In this document: positions 47,714 through 57,458 of the stretch, one piece after another | Position numbering within the stretch: the first letter of the stretch is position 1 | Layout of the letters: each line of letters starts with the position of its first letter | Assembly: GCA_029721435.1 (NCBI GenBank) | Contig: CM056573.1 | Coordinates: 123,219,447 to 123,283,446 of the forward strand | Reading direction: 5' to 3' | Length of the DNA stretch: 64,000 nucleotides | Source of the DNA: Gymnothorax reevesii | Taxonomy: Eukaryota; Chordata; Actinopteri; Anguilliformes; Muraenidae | Notes under the pieces: generated by a model | The model's database searches: none | Seen by the model: the letters and a program-made list of their open reading frames with translations, nothing else | What the model was told of the DNA's origin: nothing | Program-made: the position numbers and the translations under genes

Positions 47714-49728
47714 TACTATCTGACTGGAGTAAAAATAGAGTACTAAAGTGATGACATCACACTGGTGTCGGAAAAAAAATTTCCCATTTAATCCATAGAT
47801 CTTTTTTTTGTTTACTTTTGAAGCACTTTCCTTTGTTTTCCAGCCTCCATCGATTTCGAGATTTTATTTCATATTTCTGAGTAACAAAAAATGTCATTTT
47901 TCTTGACCAGAGTCAGCTACAATTTTAATAATTTTAATTTTCTGCCACCATGCTAGTCCTATTTGGAGTCTAAAAACTACATCTCCCATGATCCTCCTGA
48001 TTCCCGGGTAGAACGAGTTTAAGGGCGTATTCGAATCCCTGTTCTTGTCCACTCTTGGGTTGACTCAATACAAGAACGACGTTCCAAACAGTGGAGATCC
48101 AACCCGAGAACGCGTTCTTACCACTCTCCACTTTTTGGATAGTGTGACGAGTGTCGTCAAGAACAAAGATGGTGGACGCTGGATGTGAAATTTTCATCAA
48201 TTTCACTGATTAATCTTGTTAATCTATTCATAAGAATGAGTAGTTTCAGTGGCAATTAACTATGTATAGAAGCATGAAGTGACTTTCAGGCCCGGTTACT
48301 AGGGTTGAAAATTTTGTAAAAACCGTCAGTATCGCAATAATTCAATTCAATTCAATTTTATTCTGCATAATATGCAGCCCCATGGGCTAGCCTGAGTTGG
48401 AGACGGACATCCTTCACAGCCGCCATTTTGCCATTGATCGAGAACACCCGAACTCGCACTTCTGTGTTCGGAACGAAAAACCCAGCACCTCACACTCATG
48501 TTGACTTGTGTTTGGCATTGTAATACGCCCAAAAATGCATTACAAATTACCTGCACCTTGCCAATTGCCATAACTATTTGTTTTGCTTAGCTTGGTGAGA
48601 CTGTGAATTCATCAGCCACTCTACGCTCTACTTACTTATATTTACTTGCCAGATATCAAGTTTTACAACTAGCACCAATTTACTTTAATAGCCAAGCATC
48701 TTTAGCCATCGTTTGTTTGGTTAAAAACTCACTAGCTAGCTAGTGAACAAGTTAATCAGCTTTGTCAACACATAAGTGACCGAGCAATGCGACTACTTCA
48801 GGTCTGCTTGCTCATCTAACACTAGTTAAGTGCCGAAATATTCGCAATTAATTGTTTATAGCGATTAATATTCACCATGCGAGGCAAGCCGAGCAAGCAA
48901 ACTGACTTTTAGCTGGCTAACTTGGCCAATGAGCTAGTTTACCAATTTCGGTGGCTTAATAACATCATGTTAGGTGGCAATATGTAAACGCCAACAGTGT
49001 CCTGCCTCAATACTAGCTAAGTAGCCAAAAATGGTTATTCACCATTTTTATTGACTTAACTAGCTCGTTAGCTAGGCTAGCTTGCTAAATGACAGTAAGT
49101 GACATTAAACATTTACTGTTTCTTTTGATTTAGCAATGTGCACAAGATGTAATGAGCTCACTAGCTAGCTTGGTGTTTGCTAGCATGGCTAAATGCTAGC
49201 TAGCTAAATGGCGAAATAACTCATCGTGACCCATTCATTTATAGGCATATAGCTAACTATTAGTGGCCCCCTATGAGGTAACAGATGCATGGACATAGAC
49301 AACGGCAATTTAAGGCTCTGACCGGCTACCGTACCGCCGTTGTACGTTGTGAACGTTTGCAGAAACTGAGGTATCCCATTGGCTGGGAACAAATCATGGG
49401 GTACTCACCAGCTTATGCAACAGATATGTAGTTCGCAGAAGTGGACTACAAACTGGACTACAAGTGCAAAAGCATATAATTTTTGGCAATAAACAACAAA
49501 TTTGAAGTGATCGTTTGTATCCGTATACTCCATAGGCTAATCTCGGAGTGAGGCGGCTCATAAAATTAATACGAGTTCGAGCAATGCCAGAAAGTGTCCA
49601 TACCCCATTATAAATTTCTATAGGGATTTTACTTCTGACACCAGAAGCTAAGTAGCTGTGACGTCATCACTTTCGTACTCAACAGCTTGCTTCTGCTTGG
49701 CTGACAGTCAAAGGTCAAGTCAGATAGA
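47714..49728. mobile_element. 2-kb nonautonomous TIR element
   Basis: The left end has ACTATCTGACTGGAG, then GAGTACTAAAGTGATGAC and CTGGTGTCGGAA. The right end inverted has CTATCTGACTTGACC, then GAGTACGAAAGTGATGAC and CTGGTGTCAGAA. The ends match over about 60-90 bp with spacing differences. The interior is rich in AGCTAGCT palindromes (48720-49210) and contains unrecognised sequence, with no transposase frame. Confidence 0.6.
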
Positions 49729-51404
49729 TGGAAGAAATTCAAATTAATACTAGATGGTGACAACAATGCTATTCGGTTTTTTGCAGCCACTAAAAGGGGC
49801 TGCTTTTCAAAGCCATTAAAGCCACTTTGTCAGCCAAACTGTAAATAATAATAAAGACATTCCAAATTAAATGCTCAGTTTTGTATTTGATAATAGAGGT
49901 GGAACAGATGGGTTACAGGTCAGATTCAACGTTGATTTTTCAGGTAATTGCAGATAAAGAGTGGTCCCATGCACGACTCATCCAAAGTGCATTTTCAGCA
50001 CTTCAAACATTTATTCTGTTACAATTTATGTTTTGTGTGATGGAATGAAAATCCATGACTGCTAATACATAGGTTAATCATTGTCCCTGAACAGCCACCA
50101 CTCCAGGTGGGATGAGTGGGAATGACAGTACTCATCAGAATATCAAGGATTCGTGGCTTTATCCAGAACAATTATTTACAAATACCGACATGCATAACCT
50201 CACAAGTTTAATCCCAAATTATCTTATTGAACAGGTTCCCTTAGATTTAAACAGCCTGCATCATAGCATGCGCTTATCAGGGGCCTTACCAAGGCGGGGC
50301 AGGGAAAAGTTCTGCCCACCCAATGAAAACTCAAGAAAAAAACTGATGTACTACTACTTGACAGCAAACATGCGATATCCCACGTGATTCACAGTCGGAC
50401 GTATACAGCCATTAAGAGAGAGCTTTACTTATGCTTCATCTATCTATCACTATGTGTGACTGGTGAATTCCTTTGCCAGTCTATTCTGATGTGAAACTAA
50501 CCAATGGGCACTCTCAAATTATTAGGGACCCTCCCATTCTCTTAGACCGCCATCTTCACTCAGTCTGAGGTCACGTCTACGCTGCTCACATTCACCTTAA
50601 TCCCTGAACGCTCTACCTGCCCTGATTCATAGTGGTTCAACGGACTCACCGGTCTCCTCCTTCTAGTCAAACTGTTGCTTACATCCGTTTTCAGCGGACT
50701 GAGTAGTAGCTTGCGGCTAGTGTCTGTGGTACAGCAGGATGTGTACATACACATACATACAGTGCATATTCAAATGTAGAGGCAAGCTAATGTATTTTTT
50801 ATTCAGCCAAAACATTGTTTAGCTTGATGAAGACAAGATATTTATTTGGGTGGCTACACATGTTCCTACAGCCAAAGTAAAAAAAAAAAAAAAAGCATGA
50901 CAAGATGGCGATTTGCAATTCATATGCAGGAACTGATTAGCTAGCAAACTGTGTATCATAATGCTTTTGATTCAGCAAATAGTCTGGCAAGCAGTTTCTT
51001 TGTTTGCACAAGGGTAAAAACCCAACCGTCACCCGCTTCACTACTGAATGATATCACATTCAACCATTCATTCCAGCGAATTCTGCATTTTGATTGGTTA
51101 ACACCAGGTATCTATTCACCGGTAAACTACCTCACACTGGGTCAAGACCTCGCGCTGCGTGAAGAGCTCTCGCTTCATTATCGAGCCGCTTCAGTAGAAA
51201 ATGTAAGCCAACTCAGAAGGTTTTAAGAATCTAACGCATTCAAAGTTATGAAACATTGATGAAATTGTATTGTATTGTACTGTGATGTGCATCTATTTTG
51301 TACGCAATCCACACTGTACTTCCTTCGTCAGACAACCTCCAAACTCCCAACTTTGCGATCAAAAATATTTTCGTAGCGGTGTTGGTCAAGAGTCATGGTA
51401 GAAT
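49729..51404. other. No gene recognised
   Basis: 50285-50330 (GGGGCCTTACCAAGGCGGGG, CTGCCCACCC) resembles a transposon end. The 91-codon frames have no domain. Confidence 0.45.
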
Positions 51405-51544
51405 GGAGATAAACCTACAGTTCTTTTCGAGCATGCGGTAATTATCGTAGGCTAGATACCTGGAAATTTACATTTGAAACCAAATTTCCTGGTATCTATC
51501 CTACGATAAATACCTAGTGTTCTAAAAACTGTAAGTTTATCTCC
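51405..51544. repeat. Hairpin MITE, about 140 bp
   Basis: Begins GGAGATAAACCTACAGTT and ends AACTGTAAGTTTATCTCC. The inner arms TAATTATCGTAGGCTAGATA and TATCTATCCTACGATAAATA pair around a loop at about 51475-51481. No coding potential and no clear target duplication. Confidence 0.75.
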
Positions 51545-52537
51545 TAATTAGCTGTGGGCAACAATCATTCAGAGCACGGAGGTACAGTCTCCAAGCTTCA
51601 CCTTGCATGCTGTAAATCACCAAAGCACGGAACGAAATAAAGATCTCAGTCCAATCCTTCACAACTGCTGTAGCAGACAAGCCAAATATTTGCAACAAGA
51701 ATATAGTCGACTAAAGCTGATGTTTTTACAAAAGCCAGGATTACAATTATGAACCTTTCAATATTCACTAACGCTACTGGTAAGCCTCTCCACTGCTCAG
51801 TGTCAACTTGTTCAAAAGTGCTAATGTTAGCCTGTATAACTGCTTAATGTGTGGGTTTCAGTATGCATCCCGCCTGTGACCGTAGATGGCCACTAATTAC
51901 ACGGCAAACGCTGGTTACTTCACCGGAAAACTAAACTGACCACTGGCTGACAATACTGCTTTTTGTTCGAAAAAAAGGATACTTGTATGGATCTTTGAAA
52001 TGACATATCAGGGGACTGTGTAATGTATAATACAGCCGGATCGGGATGATCATCCCGTTCATCCATTGGGAGCTTTTTTTACAGAATGGTGTGAGCATAC
52101 GTATATCCTCTTGGGGGGATACTTCAGTCTTAGCGCAGCTAGCCACTCCAAGCACCTACTCACTGGTATCGAGTGTAGACTGTAAGGTGCTGGGTAAGGG
52201 CAGTGTTTCCTCATCACCCTGTAAATAAGGCTCTCTGTCTCCATACAAATGTTTTATGTTTCTTGAGTTATTGGTACAACCAACAATGGAACAAGTGGAG
52301 CCTGAACGCATTCAGCCTGCCGATCTCTCTTCAGTACAGCGAAGCAATGACCGGAAGTAGGAGACCGTCAGGGTTCTCATGGCGGCGTGCATCGTTAGAA
52401 CAGGAATTAGCTTCCGATGATCTTATTTCATTTAAACAGTTTAAACGATCATGAAACACATGCATTGCTTCCAACCCCTGAGTAAAGAGAGTGCGAGAAG
52501 TCCGAAGTATTAATGCAGGTGAAACAGATAAATCTCC
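51545..52537. other. No gene recognised
   Basis: Probably the left extension of repeat family P (similarity to 23160-23295 in CATTGCTTCC and neighbouring words). Confidence 0.4.
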
Positions 52538-52820
52538 ATGCATAAGGACTTCAATTCCATGTGAGAATCTCTTACACATGCATTGAATAATTTCTGACTA
52601 CAGCAGAGGAACGTAAATATATCACTAAAACTCACGCGGAATGCATGAGAGTTGACGGGTGTGCGTTATTAATGGAAACTGACCACACCTGTTAATATTG
52701 AGAGTTTTCTGAGCTTTTGCAATGGTAATTTAAATGAGTGATTTAAAACAGGTCATGACCAATCATTTATTTCAAGGGATGGGTTTGAGCCTCTCCTATC
52801 GCCAGTTCACCAGCCACCAC
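52538..52820 (+). repeat. Dispersed repeat family P, copy 2
   Basis: Partner of 23295-23595 in direct orientation. Upstream similarity (CATTGCTTCC ... CCCCT) suggests that the repeat extends left, with an insertion of about 55 bp in this copy. Confidence 0.65.
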
Positions 52821-53324
52821 TGATTTTATATGAAGTTTCAAAATGTTGCACATGTTGTATTTTTTAGAGGTTCTTTTTTTGCCCCCCCAAAGAGGACAAA
52901 TGCCCACCCAAGCTTGGAATCCTGGCAATGCCTCTGGCGCTGATGTGTGGACGTCAGTTGCACTAACCATTCTGACATGCATTAACAGAAGGTTCACTCT
53001 GAGAGCACTCCACAGTTATCTGGTGCTGCTTGTTCTCCCCGATTAGGTAAGACAACAGTCATTCATCTGGACGTGCGTCTCTCGGAGTGAACCTTCTGTT
53101 AATTATGAAAATGACTGAGAACAGGTCAGGACTAATAATTGTTTTAAGCGGAAGTTTTGTGCAACCCAATTCTCTGTTCTTGTTCTGCAACTTTACTGAA
53201 TTTAGCCCATAATTTAATCGCTGTTAGATCACATATGGAGAGAAACTGTCTTTGATTGCCAATTATGATAATTGAAAAAAGCGTCAATAAAGGAAAATGA
53301 TTGAACAACTAATTGCAGTCAAAA

Positions 53325-53370
53325 AGGGACGTGTCTTAGCACCCCCGCTGGCTACGCCAGTGGTTATATG
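53325..53370 (-). repeat. DNA-transposon-like terminus fragment
   Basis: On the minus strand it reads CACTGGCGTAGCCAGCGGGG, the type of end common to several fish interspersed repeats. It sits just downstream (on the plus map, left) of the Harbinger fragment. The partner end was not found. Confidence 0.35.
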
Positions 53371-53426
53371 CATCTAAATAATGTAGCTAAAATAACTGTT
53401 TGGTATTTTCAACACAGCACAGGTTT

Positions 53427-53723
53427 TCAATTAAATTGACTGTAACTTTCCTGAAATGTAAATTGGGCTCTGTAAGGCAGTCCAATCTGGGCCAAGTTCC
53501 CCTGTGGAGGGTGAATGTCTTCATCACCATGACCCTCAAAAGGTTCTGTGATCTGTCTCGCCTTGCAAATGTTGTGTAGTATTGCACAGGCTATGATGAC
53601 TTTATCGGGCATCAGCCACAGCTCTCCGTGCAGCCCATGAAAGCACCTCTTCAGTTGGCCAATACCATGCTCCACTACTGCCCTTGATGTCTTATGGGCC
53701 CTACAAATTAATACAGAGATCAT
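53427..53723 (-). pseudogene. PIF/Harbinger (HARBI1-like) transposase C-terminal fragment
   Basis: A 98-codon minus-strand frame containing AHKTSRAVVEHGIGQLKRCF, then HGELWLMPDKVIIACAILHN. It matches the DDE_Tnp_4 signature of Harbinger nucleases, RxxVExxxGxLKxRF...ACAxLHN. The Glu in VVEHGIG is probably the third catalytic acid. The N-terminal two thirds are absent upstream (53724-54000), so this is an orphan fragment and not a domesticated HARBI1 gene. Full-length family members are about 350 residues. Confidence 0.75.
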
Positions 53724-54307
53724 CAGAATTTAAGTCAAAACCACTGGAAATGTAAATACATGACAGTGTACATTATTTGAAGGAAATATTTTAAACTATT
53801 GGGATACTCCAACATGCTTTTTACATTTTTATTTTCCATTTATAATTCTATATTGTTTGGGTCACCTGTTGTAGTTTAGTTGCGGCCCTTGGTTTGTATG
53901 GAGGTAAGGTGTTAGGAGTCATGGTTTGCATGGGTAGCTAAATATCTTAGTGCTGTGATAACTTTAAATTCCGGTGATATTGCATTGTGGTGTTGAGTTG
54001 GAGAAGTGAGAGCATCACTAATGAGATCTACCACAAACATGATTCCTGCCTGATCCAATCTGTAGCGTTCAATTTACTCACTATCACTGAGTGTTTGGAG
54101 AATATTTCTCCTGCCTCTTTCTCCTTTGGCCATTTTCTCCTCTGCTTAAGAAAGTCTTAAGCCTTTCCAAGTCCAAATCAAACCAAATCAAACCAAAAAG
54201 GTTTGGTTTAGGCAATGAGCTGTACTTTTTCCTCTTCGCTCTCTACTCTCTCCATCATTCAGGAACAAGTTTATTTTGGCCTCTGCAAGAACTGTTCAGG
54301 CATTTTT
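53724..54307. other. No gene recognised
   Basis: Upstream flank of the Harbinger fragment on its own strand. No further transposase motif. At 54160-54215 there is a short CAAATCAAAC-type repeat facing GGTTTGGTTT. Confidence 0.5.
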
Positions 54308-54530
54308 GTCCCCCGCTGCCGCGGTAGCAAGCAGAGCGGGGGACAAAGTATTCAGCTCCGTCCGTCCGTCCGTCACGTCCCGTTTGTTGTGAAAACGATA
54401 TCCCAAGTACGGTTTGACCGATTTCATTCATCCTTGGCTACTATCTGTATTAGTGTGATACGCTGAACTCAGTCAATTTCCGTGACCTGGCGGGGGACAT
54501 GGTGACGTTTAGTGGCAACACTTGTTGCAC
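54308..54530 (+). repeat. GTCC-associated interspersed repeat, copy 2
   Basis: Same family as 1012-1222, opposite orientation. It has a longer (CCGT)n tract at 54358-54374 and an additional short GAGCGGGGGACAAAG stretch. Shared words include TTTGACCGATTTCATTCATC and TTTAGTGGCAACACTTGTT. No coding potential. Confidence 0.7.
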
Positions 54531-56097
54531 ATTTATGGTCATGTCAGGGTAAGAAAGGAAGCCCATGAGGCAATGCACCCATCATGCATACTGCCCTCTG
54601 CACAAGCTTCTGAAGGCAGTGTTATAATGTGGCATTAGTTCAGTTGGTCACGTCTAGGCTCAGCACTGTTCTGCTGCAACAAAATGAATTCAGGAGATTA
54701 CCTGAGTACGCTGAATGACCAGTAACCCATGAATAGACTTTTTATTCCCTGATGGCACAAGCACATTCCACAATCATAATACCAAGATTCATCGGACTCA
54801 GATCTTGAAACCACGGCTTATCATGCATGAGCAATCATTTTCGCACATGAATGGGCCACCTCCGGGTCTGGACCTTAACCACTTGAAAGTCTTAGGATGT
54901 GTTGGAGAAGGCTTAATGGAGTCGTTTGACTCAGCCATCGTCAATATGATATCTCGGCCAAAAAATTAATACAAGTTTATTCGGCAATGAATGTTCTAAC
55001 ATTGTATAAGATTGTCAAAACAATAACACAACGAATGCGCACTGTGATCAAAGCTAGAGGTGGGCCAACCAAATATTAAAGTGTGAATTTTTTTTTTGGA
55101 CAGGCAGTGTATAAACTGTGTGTGTGTGAGTGTGTGTGTGTTTGTGTGTTTGTGCGCGCGGCGTACATGCGTAAATCTATAAATATGTGTCCATGCAATT
55201 CTAGATGTGCCAAAAACACACCTTAAGCCATCCTTTACCATCTTAGCCAACTGGTCTTTACCAGAATTTCCGGGCGGAAAGCCAGGCATAACAGTAAAAC
55301 TTAATCCAGGAGGTTTACAACATACTTATCATATCAGGATGAGAAAGCTTATTAGTGGTTCTTGCAGTTCAGTTGCTATTAAGTCTAACAGCAAACACCT
55401 TCAACAAAAAAGTCTCCAGTATTCTTACACCCATCAACACCCTGTCCAGGCCAATAGAAAATTCTCCGAAGGTAAAAGCCAACTCAGCCCAACCTATTTC
55501 TCATCCAATAGAAAAGGTGTAAAGGGACTAATTGGACTTTTTTTTTCTCTTGTGGGTTTTCAGCGCAGATTTACGTAGCATTCTGGAGCAACAGAGAGCT
55601 CCATCAACGCAGGGAAGAGTAAGTATAAACACAGAAAAACACCAAGAAAAACATCACTCTTTGAAGTGATTATTGCTGTTGGGGTGTGACTCATGTCAGT
55701 GATGTTTTGCATAATCAGTGAGTGCTCTAAGAGGCTGTCATGGCAACATACAGGCTGATCAAGAAAGGTTCAAATTCACCATCCCGAGCTTTCCCAATGT
55801 TTCTGACATTTACCACAAAGAATCACCTCTCTTCCTTGCGGAGGGAAAATCAAAACTCAGTTCTGAGAAACAGCCTTTGTTCTTTTTTTTTTATTCAGAA
55901 TGCATTTTACACTTGCATATAAACGCACATGGCTGTCCAAAGTATGAATTACTGTTGACTGCTTTCTCAAAAGGTGATAAGAAATATTACTAGAAATACT
56001 AAAATTACTGCTGCCTTAGTTACTACCACAGCAACTACTACTATGTACTAAACACACATAATACTATTTCTGATAATAGTAGTAAATCACTTGCAAG
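54531..56097. other. No gene recognised
   Basis: A 123-codon plus frame at 55207-55578 has no domain. It starts just after the TG-rich microsatellite and looks like chance. Confidence 0.45.
55112..55152. repeat. (TG)n-rich microsatellite
   Basis: TGTGTGTGTGAGTGTGTGTG with TTTG interruptions. Confidence 0.85.
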
Positions 56098-56130
56098 TAC
56101 AACCCATTTCCAAAAAAGTTGAGACACTGT
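56098..56130 (+). repeat. Teleost terminal repeat, left half (split by the retrotransposon)
   Basis: Reads ACAACCCATTTCC then AAAAAAGTTGAGACACTGT. This is the start of a repeat very common in teleost genomes, also present at 30768-30800 and, inverted, at 46265-46437. The sequence resumes after the retrotransposon at 62199. Confidence 0.7.
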
Positions 56131-56531
56131 TGTTATGGCCCCAATTTGTTATTACATTACAACACAACAGCAACAGCAAGGGATGACAGACACAGTTTTA
56201 ACAACTGAAACACATTTAATTTTTAACAAAGACAATAATGACTAAACAACTAACAACTAAGACCAAGATTGAATTATGTACAAAACATAAATATTTACAA
56301 TCCCTTTTCGTGGGGGTGGCTTGGTGATGTCCTGGATGATGAAAATGCTCAAACACAGGCAAAGAAATCCACAAAAGAAACGTCACAGGTCTTGAACAGA
56401 ATGGCAGGTCTGGTCATCTTCTTGCAATTTCTCCTACTACTTTGCTGTCTCAGTTCTTTTCCTTATATACTCTTTTGCAGACCCCACCCACATTTAGACC
56501 TCTTTTTTTTTAATTTTCTGAGACTTGCCCC

Positions 56532-56552
56532 AGACATGTCCAGGACATGTCT
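56532..56552. promoter_or_regulatory. p53-family response element, 3' LTR
   Basis: Two decamers, AGACATGTCC and GGACATGTCT, separated by one base. Both match the RRRCWWGYYY half-site at every position, which makes a consensus full site. The site is palindromic, so orientation is undefined. A third, imperfect half-site (AAACATGACT) follows within a few bases. Binding is inferred from the motif only. Confidence 0.6.
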
Positions 56553-56594
56553 AAACATGACTCCAGTCTGAGCTTAACAAAAAAAAGGTAAATA

Positions 56595-56608
56595 CTGCCA
56601 TCTAGTGG
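56595..56608 (-). promoter_or_regulatory. CTCF-like core motif, 3' LTR
   Basis: On the minus strand the 14-mer CCACTAGATGGCAG fits the vertebrate CTCF core CCASYAGRKGGCRS at all positions. It lies about 17 bp inside the LTR start, at the outer edge of U3. Confidence 0.55.
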
Positions 56609-56625
56609 CCTATATTCACATTACA

Positions 56626-56762
56626 CCTCCATTCCAAAAGGGAAAAATTTTGACTCATAAAGGCAAAATTTTTCTTTTCAATACAAAATGGTTAAGTGAA
56701 CACTTGTCTATATATACATATCATACAATATTCAAACACATGATATATATATATATACACAT
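56626..56762 (-). other. Element 3' untranslated region and polypurine tract
   Basis: Short noncoding stretch between the pol stop and the 3' LTR. It is AT-rich with a small (TA)n run at about 56743-56756. The purine block GGAATGGAGG directly abuts the LTR, as expected for a polypurine tract. Confidence 0.6.
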
Positions 56763-57458
56763 TCAAACACGGGATAAGCAATCAGCAATTACATTGTCTG
56801 TACCCTTCACATGCTTAATTTCCAAGTCAAACTCCTGTAAAATCAAACTCCAATTCAACAATCTCCGATTCTTGTTTTTCATCTTACTCAAAAACATGAA
56901 CGGATTGTGGTCAGTGTACACAATCATTGGCTTTTCCCCTGTACAAACATAAACCTCAAAGTGTTGTAAAGAAAGGACCAGAGCCAACAGTTCCGTCTCT
57001 ATTGTGGAATAGTTCCTTTGGTGGCGATTGAACTTCCTGGAGAAGTATGCCACGGGATGCTCAATGTCATCAGAGTCACTTCTCTGTAGGAGCACAGATC
57101 CACAAGCTTGGTCGCTAGCATCGACCGCGATGGAGAACGGTTTGTTGAAGTCAGGAGATTTGAGCACGGGGAAGTGACACAGCAGAGACTTCAGGCGATC
57201 GAAGGCTCTCTGGCATGCATCATCCCAAGTGAACTTTACGCCTTTCTTCAGTTGGTTAGTTAGACTGAGAGCAATCTCAGCAAAGTTCTTGCAGAACTTG
57301 CGGTAGTACCCGATCATTCCAAGGAAGCGGCGCAAAGCTTTTTTGTTGTCAGGAACTGGAAAGTCCATGATGGCTTGTACTTTAGCATTTATGGGTGCCA
57401 CCTTACCCTGGCCTATGACGTAGCCAAGATAGGTGACAGTAGCACAACACAAAGTCAC
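56763..57458 (-). CDS. pol: pol C-terminal part: RT thumb/connection and RNase H (frameshifted)
   Basis: 231 codons that overlap the end of the upstream pol frame by 56 bp, in the +1 frame. The reading resumes the RT connection (TYLGYVIGQGKV, then RRFLGMIGYYRKF). It then shows a Ty3/gypsy RNase H with AVDAS (D113), STIETELLAL (about 151-160), YTDHNP (D183) and a final NVIADCLSR (D226). It ends at a natural stop just after this motif. Nothing resembling integrase follows before the 3' LTR, which confirms that integrase lies upstream. A one-base insertion at about 57436-57450 would explain the frame change. The caller start is a GTG and is not a true start. Confidence 0.9.
   Translation of the reverse strand: MTLCCATVTYLGYVIGQGKVAPINAKVQAIMDFPVPDNKKALRRFLGMIGYYRKFCKNFAEIALSLTNQLKKGVKFTWDDACQRAFDRLKSLLCHFPVLKSPDFNKPFSIAVDASDQACGSVLLQRSDSDDIEHPVAYFSRKFNRHQRNYSTIETELLALVLSLQHFEVYVCTGEKPMIVYTDHNPFMFLSKMKNKNRRLLNWSLILQEFDLEIKHVKGTDNVIADCLSRV

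Larger units (their letters stand above)
56131..56625 (-). repeat. 3' LTR of the Gmr1-like element
   Basis: 495 bp, TG...CA ends, directly repeated at 61698-62198. A TATATAAGG box lies at about 56461-56470 and an ATTAAA hexamer at 56215-56220 (minus strand). It is preceded in element orientation by the purine-rich stretch GGAATGGAGG (56626-56635), the likely polypurine tract that primes plus-strand DNA synthesis. Confidence 0.92.

Noticed and set aside
48720..49210. Possible origin or binding-site array from AGCTAGCT words
   Set aside because: Such palindromic words are common inside nonautonomous fish transposons and lack regular spacing.
54358..54374. CRISPR-like or satellite array from CCGT repeats
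   Set aside because: Simple tetranucleotide tract inside an interspersed repeat; no spacer structure.
56269..56571. 100-codon plus-strand frame in the 3' LTR, also at 61842-62144 in the 5' LTR
   Set aside because: It is antisense to the element and has no ATG at its start (TTG). It is duplicated only because the LTRs are copies.
56763..57458. Separate second gene downstream of pol
   Set aside because: It resumes the RT connection and RNase H in a shifted frame with a 56-bp overlap; it is the same gene after a frameshift.
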